Shown here: positions 26,701 to 39,900 of the stretch, in pieces
Layout of the letters: each line of letters begins with the position of its first letter
Position numbering within the stretch: the first letter of the stretch is position 1
Assembly (NCBI RefSeq): GCF_001039355.2
Contig: NW_019775530.1
Coordinates: forward strand, 157,121 to 221,120
DNA length: 64,000 bases
Source of the DNA: Lingula anatina
Taxonomy: Eukaryota; Brachiopoda; Lingulata; Lingulida; Lingulidae
Direction: 5' to 3'
Translations under genes and position numbers: made by a program
Notes under the pieces: model-generated
Database searches by the model: none
Seen by the model: only the letters and a program-made list of their open reading frames with translations
Told to the model about the DNA's origin: nothing

Positions 26701-27592
26701 ACTGTGGGCGGGGCCTGGAAAATGAAGACAAAGCTTGTTGTTGAAATTAGATAAATTATATGGTGCATGGCAATAGTTCGAAGGTTCACTGGTCTGAATA
26801 AATATTCACTAAAATTAGAAACCCCTGACCAACTAAACACTGATGAAAATGTTATAGGATTTTTCAGGGCAATTAATGATCCTTTAGCCCAATAAATTAA
26901 CTTATATCGAAATGTACCCAAAGTATAACTATGTGATTTTTTTTTCTTTTTTTTTTTTATCTGCTGAAGGTGAAAAGCAAAAGTAGTTTGCATGTACCAG
27001 TAATTAAATCAGTATGCTTATCTGATAAAATGAATAAATGAAAATTGAATAAATACTTCATACTGGGCAACAGCAGTCAATATAAACTAAGAATCATAAA
27101 CATTGGCTATGGACTTCAATTCATGCCTATCAGTAATAATTACCAGTAGTAAATTTATATTTTTAGCTCCACACATTAATTGAATGTGCTACAGGTTTTA
27201 ATTTGGTCATTTGACATTATAACATTTCATTTAAGCTTTTATCAAATACACTGTCTGAAAAATGGATCAAGACACAAGGTCATTAAAAATGCGAGTCAAA
27301 AATTTCAGAATCAAACCCTGCCACATCTGGTACCCGGACTTGCCACTTTCGATTCCGACCTTGGAAAGGCACGGGTGTTTGAAGGGTTAACCAGTGCACA
27401 GTGCATCGGCCCAACATCTGCTCTTTTTTCACGCTTTTCCACACGTTTCACAAATCCTTCTATGGGCATGAACAGACATAACATCATCCTGCATTTCATG
27501 GACGTTAGTCGTTTCAAGGCTGTTGCCGGTAACTTTCGAAATTCCCTACATTTTGCAAAGGGTTAACTTTACTCACCCGCTTTATCCGCCAT
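23705..27592 (-). CDS. BTB/POZ domain and eight C2H2 zinc-finger transcription factor (ZBTB-like)
   Basis: Four exons on the minus strand: 27592-27577, 26714-26391, 26038-25883 and 25707-23705. Every join is phase 1 and the CDS is 2499 nt (832 aa). Exon 1 encodes MADKAG. A proline run follows, then the BTB fold with CDVIVRVEDYDFRLHKCILA, LRDVTFNAF and a YVYTGKLKV join, up to about residue 165. A long Gln/Ser/Glu-rich linker and a KRKKSK-type basic stretch lead to eight zinc fingers from about residue 605 to the C-terminus. The fifth finger ends H-x3-C rather than H-x3-H, a C2HC variant. BTB-ZF proteins dimerise through BTB and repress or activate DNA targets in the nucleus; that is family knowledge. 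I cannot assign a specific ZBTB orthologue. Confidence 0.92.
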
Positions 27593-27720
27593 GTTGACAC
27601 TCAGCTTCCGCCTTCACCGATTGGTCGCTTTGCGTCACATGATCAAAGGGAAACTCAATGAATGGGCCCATCGTCACTGTTATGTTTGTGGTAATGAGGG
27701 GTAATTATTCCGTTTTATTT
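27593..27720 (-). promoter_or_regulatory. Putative promoter of the BTB zinc-finger gene
   Basis: Immediately 5' of the ATG there is a CpG-bearing segment with GATTGGT near 27620, which reads as CCAAT on the gene strand, and a GCGTCACATGATC stretch resembling half a CRE plus an E-box. No TATA box seen. Confidence 0.3.
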
Positions 27721-28604
27721 CTTATTCTATTTCAAAAAAATGTAGGCATGCGGCTTTTTTAACCCTATTTTCATTACAAAGTTAGCTTTCCACATTATTT
27801 TTTTAATACTCTTCAAGCCATGAAACATTTTAGTTTTAAAATAATGTAATTTGAAATGCAGTGTAATGGTAACAAAATGATATTAATTTAAATAATAATA
27901 ATATTTAAATGGTTTAACAAAAGGCACAACTAAACATTTATTTTGTATACTTTTTACATAGTGTCTAGATAAGGTGGTTCATTTACATTATACAACTCAA
28001 CAATAAAATGGTATCATTAACTTTTTTTAGCCATTTAATGATTAAAACTATTATTATCAGTGGGGTTCAGATAGATGGGTGGTTTTCCTTGTTCTTAAAT
28101 AGACAAATCTCAGTCTTTGGCTCACAGCTTACTACAGTAATTACAAGAAACTATATACAAATGATTTAGCAGAAACCAAGTGATTTTGTTTATTATTTAC
28201 TAAAGGTACTTTACACAAAATTCAAACAATTATATACGTGAGATATTATGATTAGGACACTTAGGAACTATTAAATAAATAATGACAAAAAGGTTTTGTA
28301 AATAAATTCAATAAGTCTTTATTCTGTTCATAATTGTGATAATGAAAGAAGCAGAAAAATAGCTTTGAATCTTAAAAGTTCAGTTTAGGGCATCCAATAT
28401 ATCTTGCCCTCATTAACTGATATCACATACATATAGGACAAGACCTGATGCTTTATTTTTATCAAAAATCAAGTTATTGCCAAGTCCCAAAAAGTTACTT
28501 ACATTGTATACATCAATGTCTAATATGCTGATTGTTTTTAATTTTTTCTATTGTAGTATGGGGATCAATTAAACACAGAAGCAGCAAATACCCAAAACAA
28601 ATGT
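27721..28604. other. Intergenic between BTB gene and ASCC2 3' end
   Basis: Very AT-rich, no gene or element seen. The ASCC2 3' UTR should end at its right-hand side. Confidence 0.55.
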
Positions 28605-28610
28605 TTTATT
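28605..28610 (-). terminator. Candidate poly(A) signal for ASCC2
   Basis: AATAAA on the minus strand (TTTATT on plus), about 270 nt 3' of the ASCC2 stop at 28878. Confidence 0.5.
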
Positions 28611-28877
28611 AGAAATATTTTAACAATGAAGACATTTCTGTTCATTCAGAGTTTGATTGATGTAAGCCAACAGACTTTTAGGAAAAAAAATAAAGTGGAA
28701 AAAATGAGTTGGATAATGAGTTAATCATCATAACCCATGGGAATATGCACTACCATTGATTATTCTAGCCATACTTAAACAAAAATTTGAGTCCTTGAGG
28801 TGAATCCGAGGACCCTGTATGTAAATATTAATTTGCACATGGGGTGTTGCGAAGTATAAGAATCGTTTCCTGAAATT

Positions 28878-31800
28878 TCAAGCTGCCCTCTTTTTATCAG
28901 CAAGGACCCTCCTGTTGTGATTGGCTCTTCTTCCTTTGTTTTTCTCTTTGTAATCTCTGTTATGCAAAACCTCCTTGCTTTGGCCTTGACCTTTAGGCTT
29001 GCCCTGCACATCATATGACCTTTTCTGACCTTGGCCCACATTTTTCTTGGCTGTCCGCTGCATTTTAGACAATCTCCTCTGTTCTTGCCTTTCCCGAATT
29101 TTAGCTGGATCTTCAATAAATTGGTCTCTTCTTCTCTCTGATTCCTGTAAAAAGAGGAGGCATTACTTTTTGCATGCTTTGAAATTTTTAAATTAAACTT
29201 TGTTAAAACAAACGTAATTTTTTTTATAATAAAGTGACTTCTAGAATTGTTTCTGATAAAAAGTATCACCATCATGAAAAAAGTAAACATATGTCAAATT
29301 TGCAGAGTGACAGTAGTTCATTTTGTTGGTTCATTATTTCACTATCCTTATTTTCATTACATTTTCAACTAAAAATATCTCATTCACCTCCTCCTCTTCT
29401 TCTTCTTCCTCTTCCTCATCTTGCACATTTTTATTGGCTGCTATACTAAGGTTATATCTGAAATAAATTAATAAATAAATAAATTTAAGCAAACATTAAA
29501 TATTCTCAGTTTGACAGTGAGGCTTTGAGTAAATAAGTTTGAATTCATGCTTTCAGTCATTTCTAAAAAATAGTAATACTTTAACATCTTTTCTTGATAT
29601 TACTCACGAAACTACATTAGGAAATGCAACTTCTTCTCATTTAATGAGTCACTGCCATGTATTGATAATTTTCTAACAAAGTTACCAAAAATATAATGTA
29701 CAAAAAATAGCATGTACAATAAATCATTTCTTATTATAAATTATTATTATCTGTAAAATTCTACAGCTACAATTTTTTCTGACTGAAACTTTTTCATTGA
29801 AAAATAAGTCACAGCAGAACACACCTCCTCTGTAGGAGTTCATCAGCAGAATCTTCATCCTCAGCTTCATTGTGTGAATCATAAGTGTCATCATACTCGT
29901 CTTCATACATCCCATCAGGATCATCTTTAATAGCGTACACAGAGCCTTCCGTGTCCACATTTCCAAATAAATCATAGACTGGTTGCAGTTTTTCTCGGTC
30001 TGCTCCACTCAATGGGGTGTATTTTTTGCTGGTGATCTGCTGCCTGTTAAAAATGTAAATACTCATAAATTTCAAACACTGAAAAAATTATTTCAAGATT
30101 CTATTGTATGTCATGGACACAAAACAGAAATACATGGGATAAGAAACCAATGAATAATTTAGAATATTAAAATTAAATATTTACTGTTGAATTACATTAC
30201 CTCTTGCCCTTGAAGACTTTAGATACATCAACATCCTTTTTATGGAAGACATCAAATTCATCATCGTCATATATGTTCTTCCTTTCTGATAAAATTGATT
30301 TCTTAGGCAACATGTCTCTGAAAGTGAAAAACCCATATAATTTACATATCATTACATAAATAATAATAATAATAATAATTATCATAATAATATCTCACAG
30401 ACAAACTGGCAAATTTTACTCTGGTATGACATGTGACATCATACCTATACAGTACCTGTCCATAGTCCTGTTTAGATCTTGGAGATGAGGCGGCAGTTTA
30501 TCCTCTAGTAAAGCATTCACTACTTTCTCGACATCAAAACTGAACTCTTCAAGACACATCTGTAAAAGTAAATAGAAAGTCATTACAGGGATTATTATAA
30601 GCTAAGATTGTTTCATGGCAGAAGAGAAAAAAAATCCTGTAACTATTTTGAAGAGTGGAATGAAAAACCTATCATGCTTCAGGTCTTAAAACTTGGGCCT
30701 TGTGTCAAACCGTGGTGCATAATTCATAATCAAGTTGCCTTTGATAAGTCAACTACATCTAAAAGTTCAATACGCGTAAGGTTTGTGAAGTGGTCGAATG
30801 ATGTTCAAGTTGGCTGTACAAAGTTGTCTATCCAAGTTTATCTGCTATAGCTTAGCCCAAAAACTGGTTTTGAGAAACAAGGTCCAGGGCGGAGTTTTAC
30901 CTGTATGAACCCTGACCCCAGATCAGGCAGAAGATCACGCACAGAGGAGATCAGACTGTCCATTTCCACGTCACTAGGGGAAGACACTGGAGCAGCACAG
31001 GCGCCAAGCTCAGACTGAAAATTTGATGATAGAAAAAAAGAGTGTAAAATGTGCAAATTAGAGATGAAAAAGATCTTCAATTACAAAAATTAAATATAAA
31101 AATTAAAATAATGATAAAGAATTAAAAGCTCTATTCAAACCCATTGTACTCGGGGTTCTTTTGCAAAAGACGAAGAAAAATATTGTAGAAAAAGTGTTCT
31201 TCAGAAAATTTGCAGACAAAATGCATACCTCTTCTACTTGTAGCTTGTCTTGAGGTGCATCATTCTCAGCACCCTCTGGTGGCTGTCTTTGAGCATTTTC
31301 TTTTGGTACTTTGGGTGATTTCTTTGTTTTTACTAAAAAGTAGGCAACTTGTGAAAACTGTATATATAATTTACTGAGATGAAATAAAAATGACTCAACA
31401 TTTGCCACACATATTTGAACTTTCATGTTTTTTCAGGGGACATTTCATCCATGAAAATGACCTTCAATAAGCAACGATAAAAGATGGTTAAATCGGGTTT
31501 ATTTAACAAATTCTTATTTGCATCAGCCCATATTTCTTCTATTTCCAAATAAACATACAACATCTTCATTTCAAATCTGACCACAGAAATCTTTAAGCCC
31601 AAACAGTCTTATCCCTACCTTTTCTTACAACCCCTTGTAATGTACTTGCAATGCCATCTTGAAGAAACTGTATCCTGGTATCATCTCTGTGTAACAGTCA
31701 GGGAAATATTCCAACAACACAAATAACAGACTGCTAATTCAAAACATGTAAGTCAACATATTTTTTATGTCAATTGAATATTATATATTAATAATATTAT

Positions 31801-34800
31801 CAATTTTATCTTGAAGTTCATATGGCATTAATATTCGTGGGACAGATAAAAGGGGGGTGCAGAAGTGCCAAACATCCTTATCTATTGTGTCTGTATCTCC
31901 TCTAATACTTCACTGTCTTTGTGAAACATATAGTAGGATTGGACTGTGTCATAAGAGAACATTCAGTGGATGAGATTTTGGTAAATTTTTGCCTTCACTT
32001 ATTAAACCACATGATCTGTTGTGAAATTTTAAGTTGAAATTCAAATATTTACACATCACTTTGCAAACATAACATGCTACATCAGTACATATCCACATCA
32101 AAAGATACATGGCATATACACACTGCTGTAAAATGTCAAGATCTTCACTGAACCGGAATACTTCCTCATAAGCTGCCAGGAATCTGGATTAGAAAATGTC
32201 AGTGTCATGTCATTACATATATCTTTTTCACAAATCAATGACATCATCTATTCTTAAATGTTCAAATATTTTGTGTTTTTGTCAAAGAGTTGTTTCAAAT
32301 TTCTGATTAAGCTATTAAAATAGATAGGAGAAATTTAGATACTGAAAAGATTTTTTGCCAAAGAGCGCTTCCATTTCTGATATAGCTTTTGAAATTAATA
32401 TATAATAAATACAAAAAATTAATGAAGTATTTAGCAGGATGAGCAGAGAGCAGGTACAAGAAAAGGAAATATGAACAGCAAGAGAAGATATCTAATTTTC
32501 TTAAAATGCACTTGCACCACAGAAAATAAAAAGGATGACTGGGGAGAGGCTGTTAACCATTCAAAACTGCACAAAATTTCTAAGTTTATGGTATGAAAAT
32601 ATACCTTTTATCTGAGAGGACATCAGTCATCACACTCATGTAGTCCTCCACATAGGATTCTACCTCTGGGCTGCCACTGGAAATATAACAGTGAAATAAA
32701 ATAAAGAGAATCCTGTAAAATTTTCCACAAAGGAAATTTATGTGAAACTACCATTTCATATTTCGGCCAACTATTAAAACTAGACATGGTTTATTTTAAC
32801 TAAGAAAAAATATTGTTTCACATTATCAAATTTTAATTATTATTGGGTTGAATGTATTTTTTTTTCTTTCTTAAAGGAAGCACCAAAATTTTATAATTTA
32901 CTTATTATTTTTTTGACTATAATAAAGTATACTTGGTTAAACCCAAACAAATTTAATGTTTAAGATAGTGTTTGCTTTCAAAAGACAAAGGTGGAGACAA
33001 TCTGTCTGTAAATGAAATTTTACAAGAATGAAAAATTCAAAATACCTCTTTTCAATGATTGGCTGAATTGCACAAGTGTTTAAAATGTTCCTAAAAATCT
33101 CCACAAAATTCTTCTCCATCACTCTCAGCTTTGTCTTCACTGTTCTGATTAAGCTGAAATTAAAAATCAGCACAATGAGAGAGTTTAAATAACAAGGGTG
33201 CATCAAATTTCTCTTAATTTTGTTTGTTGCCTTTCTTTTTCACAATAAACTGCAATGTGTAACAAATTGTCATGTATATCATCCTCTGTTAAATTTCTGT
33301 TTAAAACACAGTTAAAACCATATTGTCAGCTAACAGCAATTTTGCAAATCAGACCTTGATTTATCATCAAATTATCAGAATAAAATGCACTTGAAAACGA
33401 CTAAATACTTCAGTCATCCATAAAATATGTCTTGAATTGCACATCAAATCTCATAAATTTGTTGTAAATCACTATCATCAGCTATATTATCAAATACTGA
33501 ATGATTTTTTATTTAGAGTCCCTTTTCCATGTAAAATACCGTCCATATGCCTCACCTTGGTTCTGACCACTTTCTCTCCTTAACTGCCGCCATTAACTCA
33601 TGGAATGTAGTCTCATATAGATTGGACAGTCTGCAGAAGAAAACTTCAAAAGTAGAAGGGACATTCTAAAAATTTTAATGAAATCATCTTCTTATTCTTT
33701 AAATTCTTCTATTTTATCACAAAAATGATTGTCTAAAAAGATGTTAAGATTTGATCTGTCTCCATTAATATTCAAGAAAATTATAATTATCTCAACAGTG
33801 GGATATTACAATACAATTACAACACATCTAACACAATCCACATCACATCTAACACAATCCTCATCCCAACTACCACAATCATCCCCTCACCTGACCAAGA
33901 ATCCCTCCTCATGAAATGCATGTGCCCCTTTTGGATACACCTCCAGGAAAGCCAGCAGCGTGGAGCATATGTCATACAAATACAGCACAATATCTAGGAA
34001 CTTTGGCTCTGGCATGTCAGCTAGTCCTCTACAGCGGTCTGTGGACAGCCTCTGGGGCACCGTGGTGTGGGAGAGCTCACACTGCTCTACTATGTTTTCA
34101 AACACCTGATAATAATGTAATGGGGTTAGACAAGTGTTGTGAGGGTTAAGGGCTGGTTTTTGACGTACAGGTGAATACAGCAATTGAAAAGAACAACTTC
34201 AAATTTTCACGATTTATTCCTCCTTCTCATGCTTCCTTTCCCCTTTTCTCGCTCTTTCTCTCCTACTTTCTTTCCCTTTCCCTCTATTGCACACACACAA
34301 AAACACACATCCTCTCTCTCTCTCTCTCTCTCTCAGACACACACAACCACAAACACATTCTCAAACTCTCTCCCTCTCTCAGCTTCCCTGTCCTGTACGC
34401 CTCATATATTAACCCCCCTTCTCCTCTACCTATACCTGTAAAACTGTAGGCACTGTAATCCTGAGGTCATCCTCATATTTAGGCTGCTGTGTGAAGATAT
34501 TGGAGATCATCCTAGTCAGTAAAGCAGAGTTGCCAGCTCCATACAGTGAACACAGGTCCATTATCTTGGGGATGTCAAAGATGAAATGTTCATACAGAAT
34601 CTCACCAAACACAGAAGGGGTCAAATGATGGGACTGAAAAGAAATCAAATCAGAAGGTTTACACATAATATAATGTTAATCAAACAGTTATATTATTCAA
34701 CACTATTTCAAGGCTAAATCAGAAGAAATATCTACATGTTTTACACTCCTAAATACAACTACTATAAACAATCATATATTTTCTACATAGGGCTCTTTCT

Positions 34801-36623
34801 TTATGAAGCTACTGTCATAGATTGGTCCAACTCCCTGGGGACACTTGCTGAATATAATCAGATTACCACACCTCCTCTTAGCCTTGAGTAGAATACGGAA
34901 AAGCTGAAGATTATACAGGTATGTTAGTACAAAAGGAGGCATGTCTATCTGCTTATCTAATTGCATTCAGCTGGAGCCCCTGCAGACTTGGATCAATCTA
35001 TATAGAATGATTTATTCATTGTGAATGAACCCACAGACTCACAGCAGATTCCTTATAAGTGGCCATCCTCAGGCAGACCATGAAGACCATGCGGTGTACA
35101 GCAGTATGGAGAGCCTCAGCCTCTGGGGGGAGGGGCTTCACATCATAGGACCTGGAATGACAGGGACAGATTCAAGGTGTTTACTGAAGATGGATCGACC
35201 CTTCTTACTTACAATCATACTGCCAGATAAGCACATTACAGTACAGTGTAGATAACGGTGGGCACGAGAACGGGAATATTACATCAAAATTTTGGTGTCT
35301 GTGGTGAGCTTAGCTTTATCTGACAGCCAGAATGGTTGTATCAAGAAGGGTGGTAATATTTTCAATGCAAATACACCATCAGACCTGTCTGGAAGATTGT
35401 CAGAATGTTCCTGATTTTGAAGGACCTTCAACCTGTATTGCTACTGGTTACAGATTAATTTATGATGCCTTTTACCCCAACATGAAATTACTAGTCTTTC
35501 AGGCATTTCATAAAATATCCAAAATAGTTTTCATGAACTTTATCACAAAGTGGAGAATAACAATCCAAACCCTGGCAAATATGACTGGTATATATGTCAA
35601 AGAAGTATGCCTACCTTGGAGCATTTTTCAGGTAACTGTCTATGCATTTGTGCATCTCAGGGTCAAACACTACCTGAAGAAGTTGAAACAAATAAAAGTT
35701 TTAGAAATCAATAAAGTTCTATTTATATGGTTGATTTAGTTCTACCCATAAAATGTTATATATGTAGCCTTTAGTGCTTTAAAAGAACTAGAAAATGAAT
35801 TTAAACCAATAAATAAATAAATCGGAGTCCACTCGATCCATAAGATTTGTTCAAGAGATAGACAATAATATTTGAGTAATGCTGCAACAAGTTATATTGC
35901 AAAGCCTATCGATCATTTGATACATCAAATATACCTGACACCAGAATCTATCATGTGGCAGCCTGAGAAGCCAGTGAAGATCTTCCTTGATGTAGGCCAC
36001 TCTCTCCATCCACTCCTCCAAGGTAGCTGTGTCGTAATTCATGGGCAGCTGTCTGTAGACCACAAATGGGTGGTCTGTCTTAAACCTGGGGTGCTGAAGA
36101 TGTGATGAAGAGACATTACAGAGAGAGGCATTAAAGCTTGTGGAATGCAGGACATATTACAATTAAAGCTTGTGGGACAGTTAAGCACCTGTGAGTGTGC
36201 ACATTCTGGTCTGATCATCCTTATGTGTGTGTGTGTTAGTGTGTGTGTGTGTGTATGTGTGTGTGTGTGTGTGTAGGGGGGCTTCACTTCCTTAAAAATT
36301 AAAATGAAGTACGTCGTATAAGAATATTCAAGATGTAAAGAATATTTACATCTTGAGGCGACATTCATGTGCATTAAAATCCAAACTGGCTCAAATGTTT
36401 TAATTACTTGAAGCAGCCATATGTGTTGAATATACACTCAAATTAAAAACTACATGTGTTTTACTGTTTACGTTTACAAACACAGCACCATCAACATTTT
36501 ATTGGACATTGATTTGTCTGCAATTAAAATTATTTCATGACTTACCAGTACAGGGACTTTTTGTTGTCTTCCAGAAGCTTCATCTTCTACCGTCTGCTCT
36601 TGCTTATCGATAGGAAGCGTCAT
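28878..36623 (-). CDS. ASCC2: Activating signal cointegrator 1 complex subunit 2 (ASCC2), complete
   Basis: Minus-strand exons: 36623-36546, 36093-35935, 35673-35615, 35151-35043, 34633-34436, 34105-33891, 33630-33556, 33153-33046, 32676-32605, 32183-32124, 31686-31619, 31332-31229, 31014-30901, 30559-30456, 30317-30201, 30043-29825, 29457-29388 and 29144-28878. All phases agree and the CDS is 2196 nt (731 aa, close to vertebrate ASCC2). Diagnostic blocks are LPHDRFWCQVVFDPE, FGEILYEHFIFDIPKI, NIFTQQP, DIVLYLYDICSTL, the CUE ubiquitin-binding domain (about residues 453-495: LISSVRDLLPDLGSGFIQ), NDEFDVF-like YDDDEFDVF, YEDEYDDTYD and the basic RANHNRR tail. ASCC2 binds K63-linked ubiquitin in the ASCC complex (ASCC3 helicase, ALKBH3) for ribosome-quality control and alkylation repair. 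The exon 10/11 join (LQQ to DDTR) is the least certain. Confidence 0.95.
34311..34334. repeat. (CT)n microsatellite in ASCC2 intron 5
   Basis: Uninterrupted CT repeat in a pyrimidine-rich intron stretch (about 34,225-34,440) just 5' of the ASCC2 exon 5 donor as read on plus. The long plus-strand ORFs here (Ser/Leu/His-rich) are products of this low complexity. Confidence 0.9.
36223..36274. repeat. (TG)n microsatellite
   Basis: Interrupted TG repeat inside ASCC2 intron 1. Confidence 0.95.
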
Positions 36624-36942
36624 TTTAGGGCAGAAACCAGATGTTCAGTCAAGTCTTTTACTGCACGGTGGATGTGGTGCAATGTGTGTGAAACAGGGAG
36701 AAGCTATTCTATTAAGCTATCTTGCAATTATCGCAAATAAACTTTTGTAAAAATACTTAAAAATAGTAAACATAACATATATAGTATTATATGTCTTTGC
36801 TTTCCTGCTTCATTACCTCCACTACAGGTCATTTTTGAGGTAAATAAATCACTACTTAATTTATACTGAGGACTGCTCCCTAAAGATGCACTCTTCTTAA
36901 AGAGGAGACCAGGAAAGTCACTTCCTCTCGAAACTAGTCAAC
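36624..36942. promoter_or_regulatory. Divergent (bidirectional) promoter between ASCC2 and BUD13
   Basis: Only 319 bp separate the two start codons, which point away from each other. An ETS-type ACTTCCTC lies at 36920-36927, about 16 bp from the BUD13 ATG. No TATA box stands out. Head-to-head housekeeping pairs commonly share such promoters; shared control is inferred here. Confidence 0.6.
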
Positions 36943-39900
36943 ATGAGCGCGACGTTGAGCAAAGCTGATTATTTAAAGAGGTACATGTCCGATTCAGCGG
37001 GTACTGAAAAGACTAAGAAGAAGAGGAAGAAACCTAAAGCAGTGAAGCCTCATTCTGGGTAACCTTTTAATTATTTCTCAGATATGGGGGATGCAGATCT
37101 AGATATTCAAATTCAGATAGAGAAATATTTACAAGATTATGAGCCATGTATGCAATTAATAACAAGAACACTTTGGTCAGTACTTAAGCTAAGCTTGTAG
37201 AATTTTAACAATCGATCGACCAAAATGAGGGTAAACGGCATTTACACATTTAGAGACAGTGTAGCAGTATATATTATATACTAGTAGTAAACCGTTTAAC
37301 ATCTGTACAAAGACAAACAATGAACTACTGGTTGTGCTCATAATTCGCGCGACAATCCGTATGCGTATACTCCATGTACGTATTAACTCTGTACTCACGC
37401 CCCCTGAGAGACAATGGGTTGAGTGAATTATAGGCATGACAGTATAAATATTAAATAAATTATTGTTAGTAAATAAATAAAAATACAAAATAGATTCTGT
37501 AGTTATTACAGCACGGGTGCTCTCAAATCTTTCCAGGCTGAAAATAATAGATGAGGACTTGGACTTTAAGACTGGCATCCCATCTGCTGACACTGGTCAT
37601 GTTGAGGAGGAGGAGGAAGAAGAAGAAGCACCAACTGTTGCTGAAATTGTGGATGAAAGACCAGTCCATGTCCAGAGGATAGAACAATACAGGAAGGACA
37701 GCAAGTGGAAGTTACTCGCTTCTGATAAGCAAGGTGAATTGGAGGGGCTGCAAGGTGCAGATTTGTAAACAATTCAAACTGAATTCTGAATAATTACAAT
37801 AAATATTTGTACAGGTATGAACCAGTTATTAGATATCATGCCTATTTTTACAAATACTAGGATACATTATATAATAACCTTTCTTCCATACTTCTCTATT
37901 AGATTGTTCATAGTTTTTTATTTAGTAGCATCTTAGTAATAATAATCACTTACTTCTTTTCCAAAGATTGGGGGTACCGGCTGTCCAAAATTACCACCTG
38001 TAATTTCCTGCAAAATTTCAGGGAGTCCACATGTGCATTAAGCTATCATATTTCCAAAAGATCCATAAGCCATCCAGTATTCTTTGCAAATATGGCTGTC
38101 CAGTGATGCCAGCAGCCGTCCAAATGACGACTGGACCATTGGCGGGGAAAACCCTTGAAATGATCTAAAATCTATGCCTTGCCAATATTGGCAAGAGCCA
38201 GATGTAGTCAAAGTCAAGTGTGGTCCTCAGTTTCTTTTTTTTTTTTTTTTTTTTTGTTCATCATTGAATATTTGAATATTTTGGTGACCCAATATATATA
38301 TATATTTATTTTTCAGCAGCAGATAGGGCAAATGTAGAGTATGGTGAACTTGACACCTCTCCACAAGGCAACAAACAGCGTCATGATTCTGACTCTGATG
38401 TGTCTCCGCCAAGAAGGAAAAACAGGCATGATTCTGATGAATCTCCACCTAGAACAAAAAAGACAGACGTAATAAATGGAAAAACTGATAAAACTACAGT
38501 GTCTAGAAGACAGAGACATGATTCTGATTCTGACCAATCAATACCTAGGAGACAAAGGCATGATTCTGATTCTGATTCTGACCAGTTATTACCTAGGAGA
38601 CAAAGGCATGATTCTGACCAATCTCCCCCAAGAAAACAAAGACATGACTCTGGTTCTGACCAATCTCCTCCAAGGAAACAAAGACATGACTCTGGTTCTG
38701 ACCAATCTCCTCCTAGGAAACAAAGACACGACTCTGGTTCTGACCAATCTCCTCCAAGGAAACAGAGAAATACTTATGATTCAGACCAGTCCCCTCCCAG
38801 AAAATCCAAGAAACAGAACTCCGATTCTGATCAGTCCCCTCCTAGAAGACAAAAGAAACAGGTAGATTCTGTTGAATCCCCTCCCAGAAAAAATAAACAA
38901 GACTCACTGAGAAGTAAAGAAGGGAAGATGAGTAAAACCCTGGCAGGTAATAAATTCACAAATTGTAACATTGATCATTTTATAATCAGCGTATAACCTA
39001 ATTGCAGAGCTAAAACAAATAAAATTCTTATATTTATGAAATGGGCTGTAAGATATTTGGAGCCACCTTTCCAGACTCTTTTCTTGCAAAATTGATATAA
39101 TTGATTTGATGTGCTTGTACAAACCAAGAATACATAGATGTCTGTCATTCTATGTCTCATTCTTCAAATAATTGTCTGGGGTTAAGTATTTATTTGTTTG
39201 TTTTATTTATTTATGTCAGGTGCTAAAGCAGGTCTATCATCTGCCAGAGAAATGAGAGAAGAAGCAGAAAAACTGAAAAGAAAGGAAAATAAGATGTTTC
39301 AACAGGTAAATGGGAATGCATATATACTATAATACAACAAGAGGGAAATCATTTGTTGTAGTTTTATAATTATATTATTTGTTTGATTCAAAGTGAATTG
39401 AGGTAAGAGCAAACTGAAATGGCAAATTTGATCATTATAGTACTGGTGCTTGTTACACACAAAAGCTTAAGCCTGAAATTTGATTGCAAAATTCCAGTCT
39501 ACTTTGACTTGAGATGAGAAATCTAGTTACATGAACTATTGAACTTGGCCCATCTTTAAGAGCAATTCTTTATTTAAATAGATTACTATATAATGGATTT
39601 TGATCTGAAGTAGACCAAATTTTTTGGATTAAAAGTTCTTTTGTCAGAATAGCCATGAATTTTATCTTGGTCTCTGTGACAACAAGCTTTTAAGGGCTGG
39701 ACCAGTGGAGTAAATGGATCAAGGCTTATGTTCATGAGATACATAAAGAGTTCAGTACTGTCTTAGAAATAAGGTGATAATTAACAAATTTATTAATTAA
39801 ATTATTTAATTGTTTTGTTTTTTTTGTAATAAAAGCATGTTAATTTAAGTTAGTTTATTGCAGATAGATGCTGAAGCTCTTGGGAAGAATGCAGAAACTG

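Noticed and set aside
27180-27566. 128-codon plus-strand ORF near the BTB promoter
   Set aside because: Lies in intron 1 of the BTB gene on the opposite strand; no recognisable domain and no independent support.
34171-34449. Two long Ser/Leu/His-rich plus-strand ORFs
   Set aside because: Produced by a CT/CA low-complexity tract in an ASCC2 intron and the antisense of exon 5.
35332-35739. 135-codon plus-strand ORF
   Set aside because: It overlies ASCC2 exon 3 and intron on the opposite strand; the composition looks random and the ASCC2 reading is certain.
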